A stretch of DNA of 64,000 nucleotides from Lunularia cruciata. Taxonomy: Eukaryota > Streptophyta > Marchantiopsida > Lunulariales > Lunulariaceae. The DNA lies in contig OX419760.1 of NCBI GenBank assembly GCA_948567375.1, forward strand, positions 21,452,001 to 21,516,000. Reading direction: 5' to 3'. The notes under the pieces are model-generated. The model ran no database searches. It saw only the letters and a list, made by a program, of their open reading frames with translations, and was not told the origin of the DNA. Shown here one piece after another: positions 10,718 to 24,089 of this stretch; positions within the stretch are counted from its first letter, which is position 1, and each line of letters begins with the position of its first letter. Made by a program: the position numbers and the translations under genes.

Positions 10718-11051
10718 CCACCATAGGTATAATCACAAGGTTTGGTGAAAAATTGCTAAACCTTGTGGTAAGTGTGGAGTCCATGAACTCCACTCCAACA
10801 TTGTAAACAAGATACACTCTCACATGCTCATGTTGAGTGTACATAATCTTGATATGGAACAGATTCAAGAAAAGAAAATGAGGTGTAAGAATTCACCCTC
10901 CAAGAGCATCCAATTAGTCCTCTCTCCCAAACACTCCAATCTATCAATTGCACTACTTTTTCTCCCCTCAAAATTACTCAATCTAAGTAGCCCGTGTTCC
11001 TCCAAGTAGCGTGATCCACGCACTTGGATTAAACACTTGCTCTAATCCCAT
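10718..11051. other. Spacer between two LTRs, unassigned
   Basis: This segment lies between a family B LTR and a reverse family A LTR. It holds a few local inverted motifs (GGTTTGGTGAAAAATTGC, CTAAACCTTGTGG) but no coding signal. Confidence 0.4.
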
Positions 11052-11630
11052 TGTAATTTGCAAGGACAATAGAAACCCAAGAAAAACACAAGGTTTCATG
11101 CCTCAATACTCCAATGTTCCAAAAGAGAACCTTGTCTTTATTATATAGCAAAGAAGATCCACTCAAAGTGAGCTAAACCCTTGGATCAAATACTTGGATT
11201 GGTAGCATGTCAACAAACTCTTCCCTTTAGATTGCATGCATGGATAGGTGAAATGTTGATCCTTTTCATATTTAGTTGGTCAAACAAATTTGACCAAAAG
11301 GAATCTTTAGAGAATCTTCTTGTAGGAAGCTCAAAATAATATTGGTGAGGTTCCATTAGAAAGATCTCAACAAAATAAACAAGGAGCAAAAGGCAACAAA
11401 AAAAATTTTAGGGAGAAGATTTTTATTTTTCAAGGCCTAATTCATTTTTTTAGACCTCTAAAATTGACTCTAAAGTTTTCAAGATATTTTTGGCTCTATC
11501 CTATTAGTGGAAGTACTATTTTGGTGACACCTCTATATGATCTACTTATACCATTGTATGTAACATCCCTAAAGATATCACCAAGCCAATTTCTACCTCT
11601 AGATAATCTATTTAGTTAATGATATTACAA
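11052..11630 (-). repeat. Family A LTR, short form (579 bp, reverse)
   Basis: Read on the minus strand it starts TGTAATATCATTAACTAAAT and ends CTTGCAAATTACA. It aligns with 52780-53305 and with the split copy at 22042-28248. It contains only one copy of the 156-bp unit that is doubled in the long form. The five bases on each side (CCCAT, ATGAG) are not a target duplication, so one edge may have been rearranged. No internal region accompanies it. Confidence 0.83.
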
Positions 11631-13319
11631 TGAGAGAATTATAATTGCATATGAAAACATTTTTATTATCTCTTCATCCCTTGTTTATAAAATCATTTAA
11701 TTTTATATAATTTATCCATTAATTAGTAGAGAACATATGGTAAGTAGGCAAAAGTGCTTCTAAATTCAGAATTATAAAAGATCCTCATTCACAAGAATAA
11801 TCTATATAAGCATGTAAACTTTTCTTTACCCAGCACTAAGTCAAGGACTTTTTCATGAGAACATCCTTAGAAATTAAAGAAATTACTATACAAAAAGCTA
11901 AAATCCACATCATCTCTATTATTGAAGATTTGTCACATACACGCAAAAAAAATTGTATACCTCTTTGTACCACTACCTTGATATTAGAAAACCATAGCTT
12001 TTGACTCAAGAGTGATCACTTTGAAGCTTAAATTCTTGTTATCTACTGCTAGATTATCTTAAAATCTTCCAAAGGAATTGGAGCCAAATTAAAAAAATAG
12101 TGATCTTTGTACAAAATTCCAAAAATAATAAGCTTTTACAACAAATATTAACCTACTAAATTCTAAGTGTTTTATCTCAATGAATGTAGCACTCATACTT
12201 CTACTTTCAATTTGCCTAGATGAAGAATGAACTATTTTATCATCTAATAGCTCTTAGCTGAAAATCTCAAACTTTAGAGTTCTACCAACATCAAGGTATT
12301 CATCAAAAAAAGTGGTTTATCTCACATAAATTCTCCAAGTCCTCCCAAGAGTATAAAGATCTACAAATTCAACTCAAAAGCATTATTATAAACCATAGAT
12401 TACACAAAAATAGATCTATGTTTGTAGGCATAAATTAATCTCTCTACTGTAATAATACTTTCTTAATCAAATATCACATCAAATGTGGAATCTTCTCTTT
12501 CTTTTCTTTTTAGAGAGGTAACAAAATCAAAAATTTAAGCCCATTTATCTCAAACTTAGATTGAACCACTATGGATCTTAAGGTAGTTTAGTGTTTACTA
12601 AGATTCAAACTTCATAACACTTTTCCAAGACTAAGACAACAAGGCATCTATTATTCAAGATATTATTCTCTAGAGATCTTAATAAGAAAGATATTGTTAA
12701 TAATCATTTTATATGAAAATTATTACTAATAAAATCACTAAAACTTATTTGATTAGTGATAAATAGCTTATATGTGTAAAATGGTTACTAATCTTTTAAC
12801 TAACAATGTTGTAAAAAGCTAGAATATGTTAAAATCTAAATCTATAGACTTTACTAACTATTCATTCTTGTTGATTCTTCTAAAATATTACCACATCTAT
12901 TTTAGTTATGACTAACCTAAGCTAATCATGAATAACTTATAAATTTAATTAAATCTTACAACATATAAATTTTAACCATTCATAATATTAATGCAAAACT
13001 AGATATTCCATATGGAGTATATATACACCTATAGTTATTATATATCAAGATATAATAGAGGTTTCAATAATAAAACTCACGGATACTTAAGTGCACCAAC
13101 AAAGACATTCAAAAAACAGTTTATGGGTTTTCATAAAATTGCAAGACCTGAATCATCTAAATATGTTATGGTGGAAAATGAGGAAAATTGCATTCAGTTA
13201 TAAAGATCAAGAATCAATTATAAGTGGATTAGGTCAAATAAATCAATTAGTTATCACATGGGGAGGGAAAAAGGATTCTGATCAAAGTACCACGTGGAAG
13301 AATAGTCTTAAGAATTTGA
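11631..13319. other. AT-rich non-coding DNA
   Basis: This is very AT-rich sequence without long frames. The 13012-13333 ORFs show no motif. I see no repeat edge or RNA gene. Confidence 0.45.
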
Positions 13320-14600
13320 CATCACACACATAATGTTGAATGTAGTTTGCTTGTCAAAATGTGGAGAATTCCTTGAATGACAACTACAAGAAAGAGAAAA
13401 GGGAGACCACATAGAAAACACAAAGGATTGCAAGATCCCATCAAGCTGTACAAGGGAGAGACAAATAGGTAAAATGGGGCTAAACCCAATAGAGTTGATA
13501 TGAGAAATCTGCACTATTGCACCTAAGATATCTGAGCTATGCAAATCATACAGTCTACAAAGAATTGGAGCATCCAAAGAAGCATCACCTAGTGTGATTG
13601 CTCTCCTATGGATTGCACCAACCACTTGCCTCTATAGAGCAATAGACACATGTTGTCTAAAATATGCTACAAAGTATGAGAGTGAAAGTGGTACCCCTTG
13701 GCACCTAACATTACTCTGTGTGCAAGCTCTTGTGCATTCCTTGACAAATATGTTGAATGCCATGTCCATTGCTCCATATAACTCCAAGGCTAGAGGAATA
13801 AAGAGGTGACCTTGCTGCATACCCTTACACTTGGAGACCTTACGAGCTATTGTTGCCCATCCATGGGGTAATTACTCCATCCAAAACTATACCACACATA
13901 GGGTCCATAACCATGACATCTACTACTATCACATGATCATCTTGGACCAAGTAAAAGTCTATCCTGACACATGTCCTCTACAAAGCATAAAAACTCTCCC
14001 TCCAAGCCAAGTATCCACCTCTCTCATGCCATAGAAAATACTATGTCCCTAATAGCATCATGGGTAGTTATCCTTTATCCTCCAAAAGGACACCATGTCA
14101 TATGGACTGCTGCTACATTTGGTGTAGAACCACACTCACAAATGAGTAATAAAGATGCAGATGGGTGGACCAAACCTAAGCAAAGCCTCATCATTGTAGA
14201 GAAAGTAGTTGGTGCAAGTCAAAATGCCTTAATGCATGGTCAAGTTAGGGTCCAAGAGCCTACACCCTTGCCGGAGCAAGAGCAAAGACACACTTTAGTA
14301 GCCTGAGGAATGGATGAGTCAACTAAGAGAGAATGTAGCATATGCTAACACTATTGCTCCATCAAGAAAGACTATAAACCTTTAGTCCAATCTGATAATA
14401 GTGAAGCAAAAGATAGAAGGTCCTTGCATGCTCATGGGGATAGACTATCTCTTGTCTACCACAATAACATCTAGAGAGAAAAGGATACCTCCTCTACCTC
14501 TATCATATAAGTATCCAAAACTGGCCAATCAACAACCACAAAATAAGAGGAAAGTAGAGGTATTGAGAAAGCCCAACAACCCAAAAATGTTATAGGTGCC
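13320..14600 (-). pseudogene. Probable downstream part of a LINE-like relic
   Basis: The minus strand keeps fragments of open frame (for example 13308-13625 and 13632-13820, with LSLSYFVAYFRQHVSIAL) immediately downstream of the reverse transcriptase relic at 14600-15960. Position and strand suggest the C-terminal part of the same element, but I recognise no catalytic motif here. Stops and frameshifts are frequent. Confidence 0.35.
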
Positions 14601-15960
14601 ATTTCCTCCATAGCTAGCAAGCCATTTCCTCCACACAAGATTGGTATAGATGTCTGTCCATGTGCCAAATCCCTTGTCCCACACTCAAATGTCCCTAGTC
14701 CAACATTATCACCAAGACTTCCATGATGCTCCTATCAAAGGCCCTTAGACGTGATAGGAAGCTCAGGGAGAGGATAACTATGTAGAAGAGGTAGTCAATC
14801 AACAAGCAATACTAGAGGAGAGTATACCAAATACCACCTACAAATCTCCTAATAACAAAAGGTCATCCACATGGAAAACATTTTTGGCAAGAGCAGCATC
14901 TAAGAAGTGTGTGACAAAATCCTTGGATCCTATAGGTACTCTAAGAACACATAGTTTATTTGTAGATGTGATACACCCCTTTGGAAGCTCAAGGTGAGGA
15001 GGTGTACCTAAAGAGGACCATGCCCTACACTTTGACACCTTGATTCTCAAGCCTACTAGATGTAGCTTGGTAGTCAAGTGGTCAAAGGCCTGCCTAATCT
15101 AATCTACAAGGCACATGAAGTGTGTATCATCTACCAAGGAGGAAAATATACAGCCAAAGATGGCCAAAATAGTGGATAAGAGAGCTCTAAAGTGAGCTAT
15201 GGCAAATAAGGGTCTCCCTAAAGGATCTCCCTAACCTGTACTTATAATTGACTCCAAGATGGTGACTCTCTCTTGTGAAAAACTATATTGGTAATAAAGG
15301 GAAGTAAGAGAGCCATAGAAAGACCGCACAAAAGGAATAAGACTTGCCAAGAATCACCACCCTCCCTTAGCTCTCTAAAGATAGATGCTTGTAAGATGCT
15401 ATTGAAAGCATTCTCAACATCCACTTGTAGGACAACCCACTCTAGATGGATATCTAGAAGTGCCCTAATGCCTAGATATAGCCTCACATCCTCTTGGTGT
15501 AGCTACTCCAAAATGATGTGGATTGAGGTGTTATTAGACATGAGAACAACGTTGAAGGACAATGGTGTCGCTGACCAAATACAAAGAGATCTCTCCAATA
15601 ACAATCAGTGTAATGCCCTTGTGTCTTTCTCCATCACAAGAAGTCAACTAGCACCTAACACCCAACTAATAAACATGAGGATGTCTCCTCTTGCTATTGC
15701 TACAGCTACCTAGAACAACTTGGTAAAACCACTAGAAGGATCATCTACCTAAAACTAATCTCTAAGGTGCTCATATACCATCCTTGACAAGCCTCTTGAG
15801 GAAAGGTGAGGAGCAATGCACAATTCTTGTACAAAAAGCAACCTATCAAGACATAAAGGCTTATGATCTAAGACCTTTAGTGGTAATCTCTCTCCTACAA
15901 TAAGATGTAGTGAGCATAGGGAAAAGATAGTCTCATCAATAGCACTAGCCATAGACAAAG
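14600..15960 (-). pseudogene. LINE-type reverse transcriptase relic
   Basis: On the minus strand, fragments read SSGFTKLF, then AIARGDILMFISWVLGAS, DIHLEWVVLQVDVENAFNSI, IPFVRSFYGSLTSLYY, a broken TG-stop-GDPLG block, LFAIAHFRALL and LVDDTHF. The order DVENAFNS, QGDPLG, ADD-TH is that of a plant non-LTR reverse transcriptase family. The catalytic block appears as LVDD rather than the usual ADD form, and stops interrupt QGDPLG and the segment after LVDDTHF. The frame shifts near 15345. The element is old and inactive. It differs from the LINE at 34808-40187, which has an FIDFRKAFD/YADD-type domain. Confidence 0.8.
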
Positions 15961-17616
15961 GGTGTAGCGCTCATGTTGCTGTACTAAACTTCCCTGCTTG
16001 ACCTGATGTCCTACACTAGTATAATCAAGTGGACTCTATGGTATCTTGTGGCAAAACCTATCTCCTAAAACATGATATCCTAATAGACTCCTCCTGTAGA
16101 GCCGCCCAATCCTTTGCTCAAAATTGATGAAATCTAGCACTCACCTCCTCTATGCCCTTATGTCCCCATCTAGGATAACAAAGACACCATCAAGGGAGTA
16201 AGAGGAATAAGAACCATGCTAACTCATCCACAAGATCACAATGCCAAGTAATCAAGTGGTAGATGAAAAGCCTATCTAGCCTCATTATAGAGTGTACGGG
16301 ATAGCTTATGGAATAGATGTGGATATGGAAAACTAGTCTCAAATAACCCCAAAATGCAACCTGCCTAAGAAAGGAGATTGCACACTTCCTTTATGGTTAT
16401 GGATAGCATGCGGTGTAGAGTTTGAATTCAAACTTCATCTCATTGATTAAGCTTTAATACATTAATTAATGTTTAAGGAAATACCAAAACTATAAATTTT
16501 TAAATCACCACTTAAGCATTCCATTATAAATTATGGATTTCCATCAAATATCCATAAATTTTCCAAAAGCGCCTTTGACCAATAACCATAAAATCTTACA
16601 GTCTAAATCTATAAAACGTTGTCAAGTATCTATAAATCTATTACTAAAATCCCTAGTAAATTGATTCAGTCATAATTTACATCTATAGTTCCTCTTGTCT
16701 AATTTCTCTCCTTGATATACACACTCTATCCAACAAAAATTTATACTAATGATCATCTATAATAAACCATTATGTATAGTTGAGTCTTATTCCCATATTG
16801 CTTTGATCCACATCTTCTTGCTTTGTTTGGCTTCAAAATGATTATAATTGCTCTTTTCTGCATTTAGCCAAATGATTGTCTTAAAAAAATTTTACTTTCT
16901 TATTTTTACTATATTCAATATCTTTCAAAGAACAGATTTCCCTACTTTCACTTATCTCAAAGAAATTCATGCATTAACTCCTTTCTTCCTACTTTATGTG
17001 GACTATGAATGCATTCTTCTAGTATCTCCATAATCATCCAAGCATGTGTCACATCTCCTCTTACTTCAATCTATCACTACAACTATTCTTCTTCACTTAT
17101 GTAGTTTTGCATATGTTTGTATGTATTTATCAAATAAATCAATTGGAATGTAATTTCTTTTCTTCCTTCACTTTCACTTCCTAGAAGAGCATGATATCTA
17201 CTTGACTTGTTTGACTTATCAACCACCTTTTGAATGTTTGGAGTCTACCGGTCTTATCTAAACCTTTACACTTAAAGATGCAATTTCAGTTTAGCTTTAA
17301 CAACTATTGTTATCCTTTTAAAATGACATTTTAGTGTCTATCATCATTTAATGTCAATCATCTCATCCTTCATTCCTCTCATTTTTAGCACATGCTTCCT
17401 TTCTTCTTTCTCCTTGTGTTTAGATTCCATTAGAAATATACTTGCTTCTATAACTAGATTGATTTGCAATTTTCTATTTGGCTTGGTATATACATTTGAT
17501 GCTATTTACAAAGTGTTTGGTAGTTGGACATATGGTGTTTTCAGCCTTTGCTCCCATTGTCCTATTTTCCCTTATAGCTTTATGAGGTTCTTTTTCTTCC
17601 TCCTTTTCCTCCTTCC
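15961..17616. other. AT-rich non-coding DNA
   Basis: No coding family is recognised. The composition becomes T-rich from about 16800. The ORFs at 16848 and 17351 are hydrophobic products of T-rich sequence and are not supported as genes. Confidence 0.45.
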
Positions 17617-18115
17617 TCTCAATACTCACATCTTATCTCTATAGAATCTTCTTAGATTTTACTCTCAAGTTAGAGGTTAAGCTTGAAGTATTATTTATGT
17701 TCTTGCACTTTGGCATGTTTCCTTGTATATATACTTATGATTACCTTGTATATCTATATTCTTTTTTTTATTTGTTCCTTTTTCTTAGTCTTCCTATGTG
17801 ATATATTCACTTGTTGGAGTTACTTGTTAGCTACTTCTCCTTATATCTTCATGTGATTATGTTCTTCTCTCAATACTCACATCTTCCCTCCATAAAATCT
17901 TCTTGACTTTTACTCTCAAGTTAGAGATAAAGCTTTTGTAGTATTATTTTGTGTTCTTGCACTTTGTCATGCTTCCTCATATACTTAGGATTACCTTGTA
18001 GCTCTATTTTCTTTTTCTTATTTGTTCCTTTTCCTTAAGCTTCCTATGTTGATTAATCACTTCTTGGAGTTATTTTTATGCTGCTTCCACTTGTATCTTC
18101 ATGTGATTATCCTAC
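17617..18115 (+). repeat. Direct tandem duplication, 250-bp unit
   Basis: CTCTCAATACTCACATCTT recurs at 17617 and 17867, exactly 250 bp apart. It is followed in both copies by matching blocks (TTTTACTCTCAAGTTAGAG, TTCTTGCACTTTG, ATTACCTTGTA, TTATTTGTTCC, TATCTTCATGTGATTAT). The copies differ at many positions, so the duplication is old. No function is apparent. Confidence 0.85.
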
Positions 18116-21100
18116 AATCATGTGATTATACTTATATGTTGCTACTTTTTTCCCTTTGTTTTATGCTATTCTCCTTTTTTTGCTTAAAAGCAATGAGAGT
18201 GTTTGCTACAATTAATTCTATTTGCTCTGCAAGAGTATTTGGTCTCAATCATCACTCTTTTACTTATTGATAAAATAGCAATGAAATTTTCAAGACCTCA
18301 GTTTCATAAAGAGCTCCCTTGCCTTTCCTTGTTTTAAATTTATGTTGTCTTCTTTTGTCCTTTTATTCTCTCTTTTTCCTATTTGGTCTTTGCTTCTTTA
18401 TTTTGAATGATTTCTTGCCTCCTTTGCCTTTGACAATAAAGCATGTGTCTTGCACTCTCTATTGGCTGTATATTTTCTTCCTTGTTGCAATGTAAATCTC
18501 TAATATGAGACTTTGAGTTTTGTGGAAAGATCAACAAACATCCCTTTCATTGCTAATGTTAACCACTTGTCTCATTACCTAGAAGATCTTAAGCCATTCC
18601 TTCATAATCACATAAATACCTATTATATTCAACCTTTTGGTACTCTTTTCAATTCATTGAAATAATGTTAAAGCTGGTTCAAATGGCAAGAGAAATATCA
18701 CTAGAGATTTCCATTTATATGGAGGATGTAATTCTTCCTTCTCTACCTAACTATATATATCATTTGTACTATTTGTAGACATCTTTATGTAGTGCTCATA
18801 TAGTAGACTTTTGGGCCCTTTCTTAGTACACTCTCATCCAAGTTAACTATTGTTGCCATACCTTATTTTATTACTTGTACATTTTTTTTGCACTTTGATT
18901 TTGCACATTCTTTCTTATCTTCTTTCATCTTTTTTGGATCTTGTTAATTCAATTTATTCTATTGTTGTGGGTCTATTACACTTATATGTTGCTTCACCAT
19001 AGGGTCGCTCAAGCGGAAGGCCTTTAATGTTAGACCCTTTTTGACATTACTATGTGTAGTGATGACTTTAAATGTAGAAGATCTATTGTAATTTCTCTAT
19101 AAAAAATTAGTCAATAGCACCTTTTTTTTCCTTTCTTACTCACCAAGTTACAAGAAGTCTCAATACAAGGGAATAAAATTAAACTTCATCATTTCCTTGA
19201 TAGTCTTTGTATAGTCATTTTATTTTCTTTGGATAGCTCAAGCAGAAGAGCCTAGACACAAGAAAATTCATTGAGAATAACATGGAAGTAAAGTTTGGTA
19301 GAGATTGGTTACAATAGGAGTCACATTGGGGGTTTCCAAAAATGGAATTTTTCACCTCTCATAAAATTATTGTAAAAGTACTTACAAGGAGTAGGAAGAA
19401 TTTTTTGGGTCACAACGGGAGGAGGTACATGGAACTTTTATGGGTGGCCAACCATAGCCATAAAACCTACATAGGAACTGCAAATCATGACCTATAGACT
19501 TTTATGGGTTATAGATGCTCCAATAAATATCAACTTCTCCTATAAATCACTTAATTATATATTGATATATGAATTAGAGCAAGACTAATGTGAAATTGAA
19601 AGGAAAATTAGCACAAATCCAAGAACACAAAAATAGAAAAAAGGAATATCAATGTCATTGAGATTGTGTGCTTAAATGGGAGTGGGTTCAAGTTGTCCCA
19701 TTTTAATTAAATGCAGATTTTGGAGGTTTGTTGTCATGAGGAGAAGAATAGAATTGTGGGGTGAGAAATTTATACATATCTTTTGATTAGATTGTTGCCT
19801 TGGAGAGGAGAAATTAATGTTTGTCTTGCAAGTTGAGCTTTGCTGTGGAGAGAAGATTTTTCTGGGAAATTTATGCCTAAAATTTATGCAATTTGTGCAT
19901 ACATCTGAAAACAATAGTGGAGAGAGAAATTGTTGTAGGGGCCAATAATAGTGGGGCAAAAATTTCATGGGAGAATAATGAGTTGATAAATTTGTGTTTT
20001 GATGCTTGGCCAAAGATAGTGGGCACAAGAATTTCACATGAGAAGAGAGTAATGTGTTGAGAAATATTTTTTTTTAGATTATGCAGTCTAGTCTAACAAG
20101 GAGTACATTGGTAATGATAGAAAATACTATGAGCATAAGGCACAAAAGTGAGTGCATAGTTTTTCATGCACACAAGGTCTAATGTTGAGAGATAAGAGTT
20201 GAGAAGATAAGGTTGGTTGGTCTGTCTACCAACATGATCCACATTAGTACCCAACAAGAGCTGACAAAAAAATTTAATAAATGTATGCACTCGCAAGTTG
20301 CAGAGTGGCAAAGTGAGCTCAACATAAACAGTGGTGGATTTTGAGACAAGGAAGAATGGGATATAGACAACACCTCTAAAAGGGGGGAAATGTTTGTTAA
20401 GGTGGTGGGACTTTGCATATTCCTTGTTATATTTGGTAGACAAAATTCAAGTGGATTTTGATAGTGAATTTGTTTCTCAATTGATCATAAATTTGGATCC
20501 ACTTTTTTTAAAACAATTGATGTAGATAGATGTGAATTCTTTTTTATACTTTGTTGGAACTCATCACAAGATCATAAGGTGTTTTAGAAGAGCAAGTTGG
20601 GAAGCAAGCAAACTTCCCTCCCACTCTTCCTCTCCCTCCCATCCAACTTGCTATATCCCTTGACTAATTTGGTCTCACCGAGAATGGAGCTTGTATAGAA
20701 AGAGGAATAAATTTGTGGAGTATTAGCTCAAGATCCACTACAAGAATCACAAAGACAGTTTTACTGCTATTTTATCTAATATGGCCAAAGAAGTGACATA
20801 GTTTGATAGAGAAGAGAAAGATAAGATTTCAAAGGTATTTGGGTTGAAAGGATTCATAGGGTGTGTGGGACTAGTGGAAAGAAAAAATTTCCCTTAAGCA
20901 CAAAGACCCAAAATTGATTGAGAAACTTACTTTGGCAAAAAGTGGTCTTGTTTTATCAATGGACAAGTAGTATGTGACAACATACTATGCATTACACATC
21001 ATTTCATGAATGGTAAGTGTGTTCTTTTATACATTTCACCTCTTGATATTTAGGGATTAAGAGCACAATTTAGTTTCTTTGGTTTGCTTGGATTGTGAGT

Positions 21101-22036
21101 GGTGAGCTTATTCTATACATTTCACCTTGGGTTTTGATCAATGGTAAGTTGCTATTTTAAATATTTCACCTTTGGATATTTATGAAGAAATTTTAGTTTC
21201 ATTGGATATTTTTTGTTCATGAACTGAGATTATTGTTATAGGATTGTGATAACACTAGGATTTTTGTTTTGTTTTTGGTGCATTTTGTGATACTTTTTGG
21301 TAGTATAGGGTGGACCTTGTATATTTTGAAAGTTTTTCAAATTCTAATCTATTCACAAGGATGTCAAGTTCTTTCCATAATATGACTTGTCTTAAGAAAT
21401 CTTTATTGTGGAGGGATTTGAATGACCCAAAAACCAGTTATTCATTCAAAAACCACCAATATTTTTTAGGTGACTCAAGCTATACCCCCATGAGCAATTT
21501 GTGCACTTATTTAAAGTGCATTGCTCTCAAGATAGAATTGATCTTAATAAGTATGTAGCACAAAATTGAGTAATCAATGAGCATTGTATAAAAATTCTAA
21601 AGGGTAGATGTAATTCATTACTAAAGGATGAATTAAGAGTACAATTGAATAGTAACTAAAATAAGGATTGATGTCTATTACAATAGATTAGTGTTTGTAT
21701 TATCTAGCATAATTTTTTTTAATAGAGAGACATGTGGGAGGAAGAGGAGTCACTAGATGAAGAAGGTAAGGCAAAAATACCTCCTTTCTCTCTAGGCAAA
21801 AGCTAGAGTGGAGAAGAGAGAAAATTATCAATGGTGAATACCTATCTTGTGTTTAATAGACTTGGAGGATTTTTGAACTCTAGATAACATTAGTGGATTG
21901 TAAGCAGTTATAATATTATGATGATATTCTCCATAATGAGTTTGGGATGATGTTTATGTATTCTAGATTTGATGTCACTATATGTATGAGAATTATGGAT
22001 CATTGGATGATGTCCTTTTATGAGAATGATGGATCA
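18116..22036. other. Non-coding DNA, no recognised feature
   Basis: T-rich sequence to about 19100, then G/A-rich sequence. The minus-strand ORFs at 19672-20037 and 20093-20443 are low-complexity and lack domains. Short local repeats occur (for example TTTCACCT plus TGATATTTA near 21040 and 21160). Just before 22042 the host has a degenerate repeat of TATGAGAATGATGGATCA. Confidence 0.45.
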
Positions 22037-22041
22037 CTATA

Positions 22042-22153
22042 TGTAATACCATTAGCTAGACAGATTATCTAGAGGTAGAAATTGGCTTGGTAATATCTTT
22101 AAGGATGTTACATATGATGGTCTAAGTAAATCAGGTAATTATGTCACTAAAAG
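22042..22153 (+). repeat. Family A solo LTR, left part (interrupted by family B element)
   Basis: It starts TGTAATACCATTAGCTAGAC and runs until the nested insertion. The preceding bases CTATA (22037-22041) match CTATA after the right part (28249-28253), giving a perfect 5-bp target duplication around the whole LTR. The rest of this LTR is at 27773-28248; joined, it would be about 588 bp, the short form. No internal region exists, so it is a solo LTR. Confidence 0.92.
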
Positions 22154-22586
22154 TGTAAAATGTAAAAGACTGAATCCAAGGAGAGAAATAGGAGAATGGA
22201 AACTCACATTGGGACACTTGAATGAAGGAAAACTCCGAATGCCTAGCATGAGCTTTGGCTTTGGTATTTATAGGTAGCATACAAGGCTCTTGAGAAGCTT
22301 CTCAAGAAGCTTCCTCAAGCTGCTTTCTTAGAGTGCAAGCCAAGTTAATTAGGAAGCTTCTCAAGAAACTTCCTTCTAGAAGGCGCTTACTTGCCGTGCA
22401 AGCTAAGCTAGTTGGAAGTTTCTATACGTTTCCTTCTAGAAGCTACTTACTTGAGGTGCAAGCTAAGCTAGCCGGGAAGCTTCCCAAGAAGCTTCCTAGA
22501 TACTTTTGGAATATTCTAGGCTAATTTGTCTTATGTGCTACTTCGTGAGCCTGACTAACTTCGTCGCTAAACTCCATATTGTTACA
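22154..22586 (-). repeat. 3' LTR of family B copy 1 (433 bp)
   Basis: On the plus strand it runs from TGTAAAATGTAAAAGAC to CCATATTGTTACA. The inverted TATA box lies at 22265-22272 and GAAGCTTC motifs start at 22294 and 22306. It pairs with the LTR at 27350-27767. Confidence 0.93.
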
Positions 22587-22598
22587 TATTCCCCCGCT
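22587..22598 (-). other. Polypurine tract of family B copy 1
   Basis: The minus strand reads AGCGGGGGAATA directly before the 3' LTR. This is the expected plus-strand primer position. The same tract occurs at 45797-45808 in copy 2 and, as GGGAGAATA, before the LTR at 10159. Confidence 0.8.
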
Positions 22599-22639
22599 GC
22601 TAGTTGGTGACGTCCTCCTTGCCAATGAAGGTTCAAATT

Positions 22640-22860
22640 CATGGATGGCCATTTGTGCATTCTAGAGGTGAGAAAGAGGTTCCCATGTGGCATCGTGAAG
22701 GGGATACCCTTTCCAAAGGACCTTGTACTCTGTATGTTGGCAACGGCCTTGTTGAATATGGCGACATGCAAGGATACGATCAACTTCGTACTCCTCATGA
22801 TCATTGATAGGGATAGGAAGAGGGATCAGGAACAAAGGGTTTCAACTTGGAAACATGAAA
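22640..22860 (-). pseudogene. Chromodomain (family B copy 1)
   Basis: The minus strand reads EEYEVDRILACRHIQQG, then TEYKVLWKGYPLHDATWEP and LSHL before a TAG. The aromatic positions and the WKGY and ATWEP blocks of a chromodomain are intact. It terminates the integrase C-terminus and ends about 70 bases before the polypurine tract. Confidence 0.86.
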
Positions 22861-22939
22861 GATAGGATGGATACGCATGTGACAAGGCAAGGCAAGTCGA
22901 TAAGCAACATGAGACACAATTTGGGTGATATCAAAGGGT

Positions 22940-24080
22940 CCTATCTAATTAGGGGCAAGTTTATGAACTTGGGTATCACTTGGGAGAGGGAGGTTATTAG
23001 AGGATAGCATGGCTTTATCACCAATTTCAAAGGTGAGATCACGACGATGGTGGTCCGCATATTGTTTTTGGCGGTTCTGAGCAACAAGGAGGTGAGACTT
23101 GGCTTGTTGGAGAGATTGGGATATAGTGGTCAAGAATGTAGAAGTATGAGGAACTTGAGATGAAGGGGGAGCAAGAAGAGAATCTAGAACAAGCCAATCT
23201 TGGCCAAAATTGAGAAAGAAAGGAGAAAATCCATTGCTTGCCTATTTGGAATTGTTATAGGCAAATTCTACAGCTGCAAGACATTCCTCCCAATTGGTAT
23301 GGTGGACATTGACAAAAGTACGCAACATATCCTCCAATGTATGATTTTCACATTTGATTTGTCCATCAGTTTGAGGATGATAGGCCATGGACAAAGCAAG
23401 CTTGGTGCCAAGTATCTAGAAGAGTGCTTGCCAAAACTTCCTGGTAAATTGAGGATCACGGTCGGAGATGAGTACATGTGGCATCCCATGATGCTTGAAG
23501 ACATTGTTGAAGTAGATTTGCGCTAAGGTTGGAGCATCCACGGTATCACAAGTTGGTGCCAAGTGGATTTGCTTACTAAACTTATCCACAAACACCACAA
23601 TTGCGGTGTGTCCTTGTTTTTTCTTTTGCAAGGATGTGATGAGATCCAAGCTCACATGCTCCCAGCAAGCGGATGGAACAGCGAGTGGTTGAAGGAGTCC
23701 ACTCGGCTTCTGGTTGCTGGCCTTGTTACGTTGGTAGCTCTCACACGATCAGAAAAATTCTCAAACATCTTGTGCCATGTTGGGCCACCACCATTGAAGT
23801 TGGAGGGTACTCAAGGTCTTGTACACACCCATGTGACCCGCTATGGGTAAATCATGGGCTTCTTGAAGGTGCACAAGTTGAAGATCACCTTTAGTTGGAA
23901 CTTAGATCCGGTCCTCATAGAATAAAAGGCCTTCCTTGATAGAGAAGGTGTTGTACTCCTTATTGCATGCCATAAGGTGACCATGTACCATTTGGAAGAA
24001 GAAATCTTGGTGTAGAGCTTACTGAAACTCGTTTTGGACCTTGGAGTCAACTGACACCATTGAAATTGCCACTGTGATGA
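22940..24080 (-). pseudogene. Integrase (family B copy 1) with Glu-to-Lys change
   Basis: The core is visible as SLDLITSLQKKKQGHTAIVV, FVDKFSKQIHLAPT and ISDRDPQFTRKFWQALF, so both catalytic Asp regions remain. The third catalytic position, normally E in the GQTER block, is Lys: the codon at 23353-23355 reads AAA on the minus strand (QTDGQIKCENHTLED). Further on, NWEECLAAVEFAYNNS is readable, as is the C-terminal part at 22945-23133 (HLLVAQNRQKQYADHHRRDL). Frames change several times. The enzyme could not be active. Confidence 0.88.
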
Positions 24081-24089
24081 GAGGAAGAG

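Noticed and set aside
19672-20443. Minus-strand ORFs of 116-121 codons
   Set aside because: Composition follows simple sequence; no motif, no related copy, no gene context.
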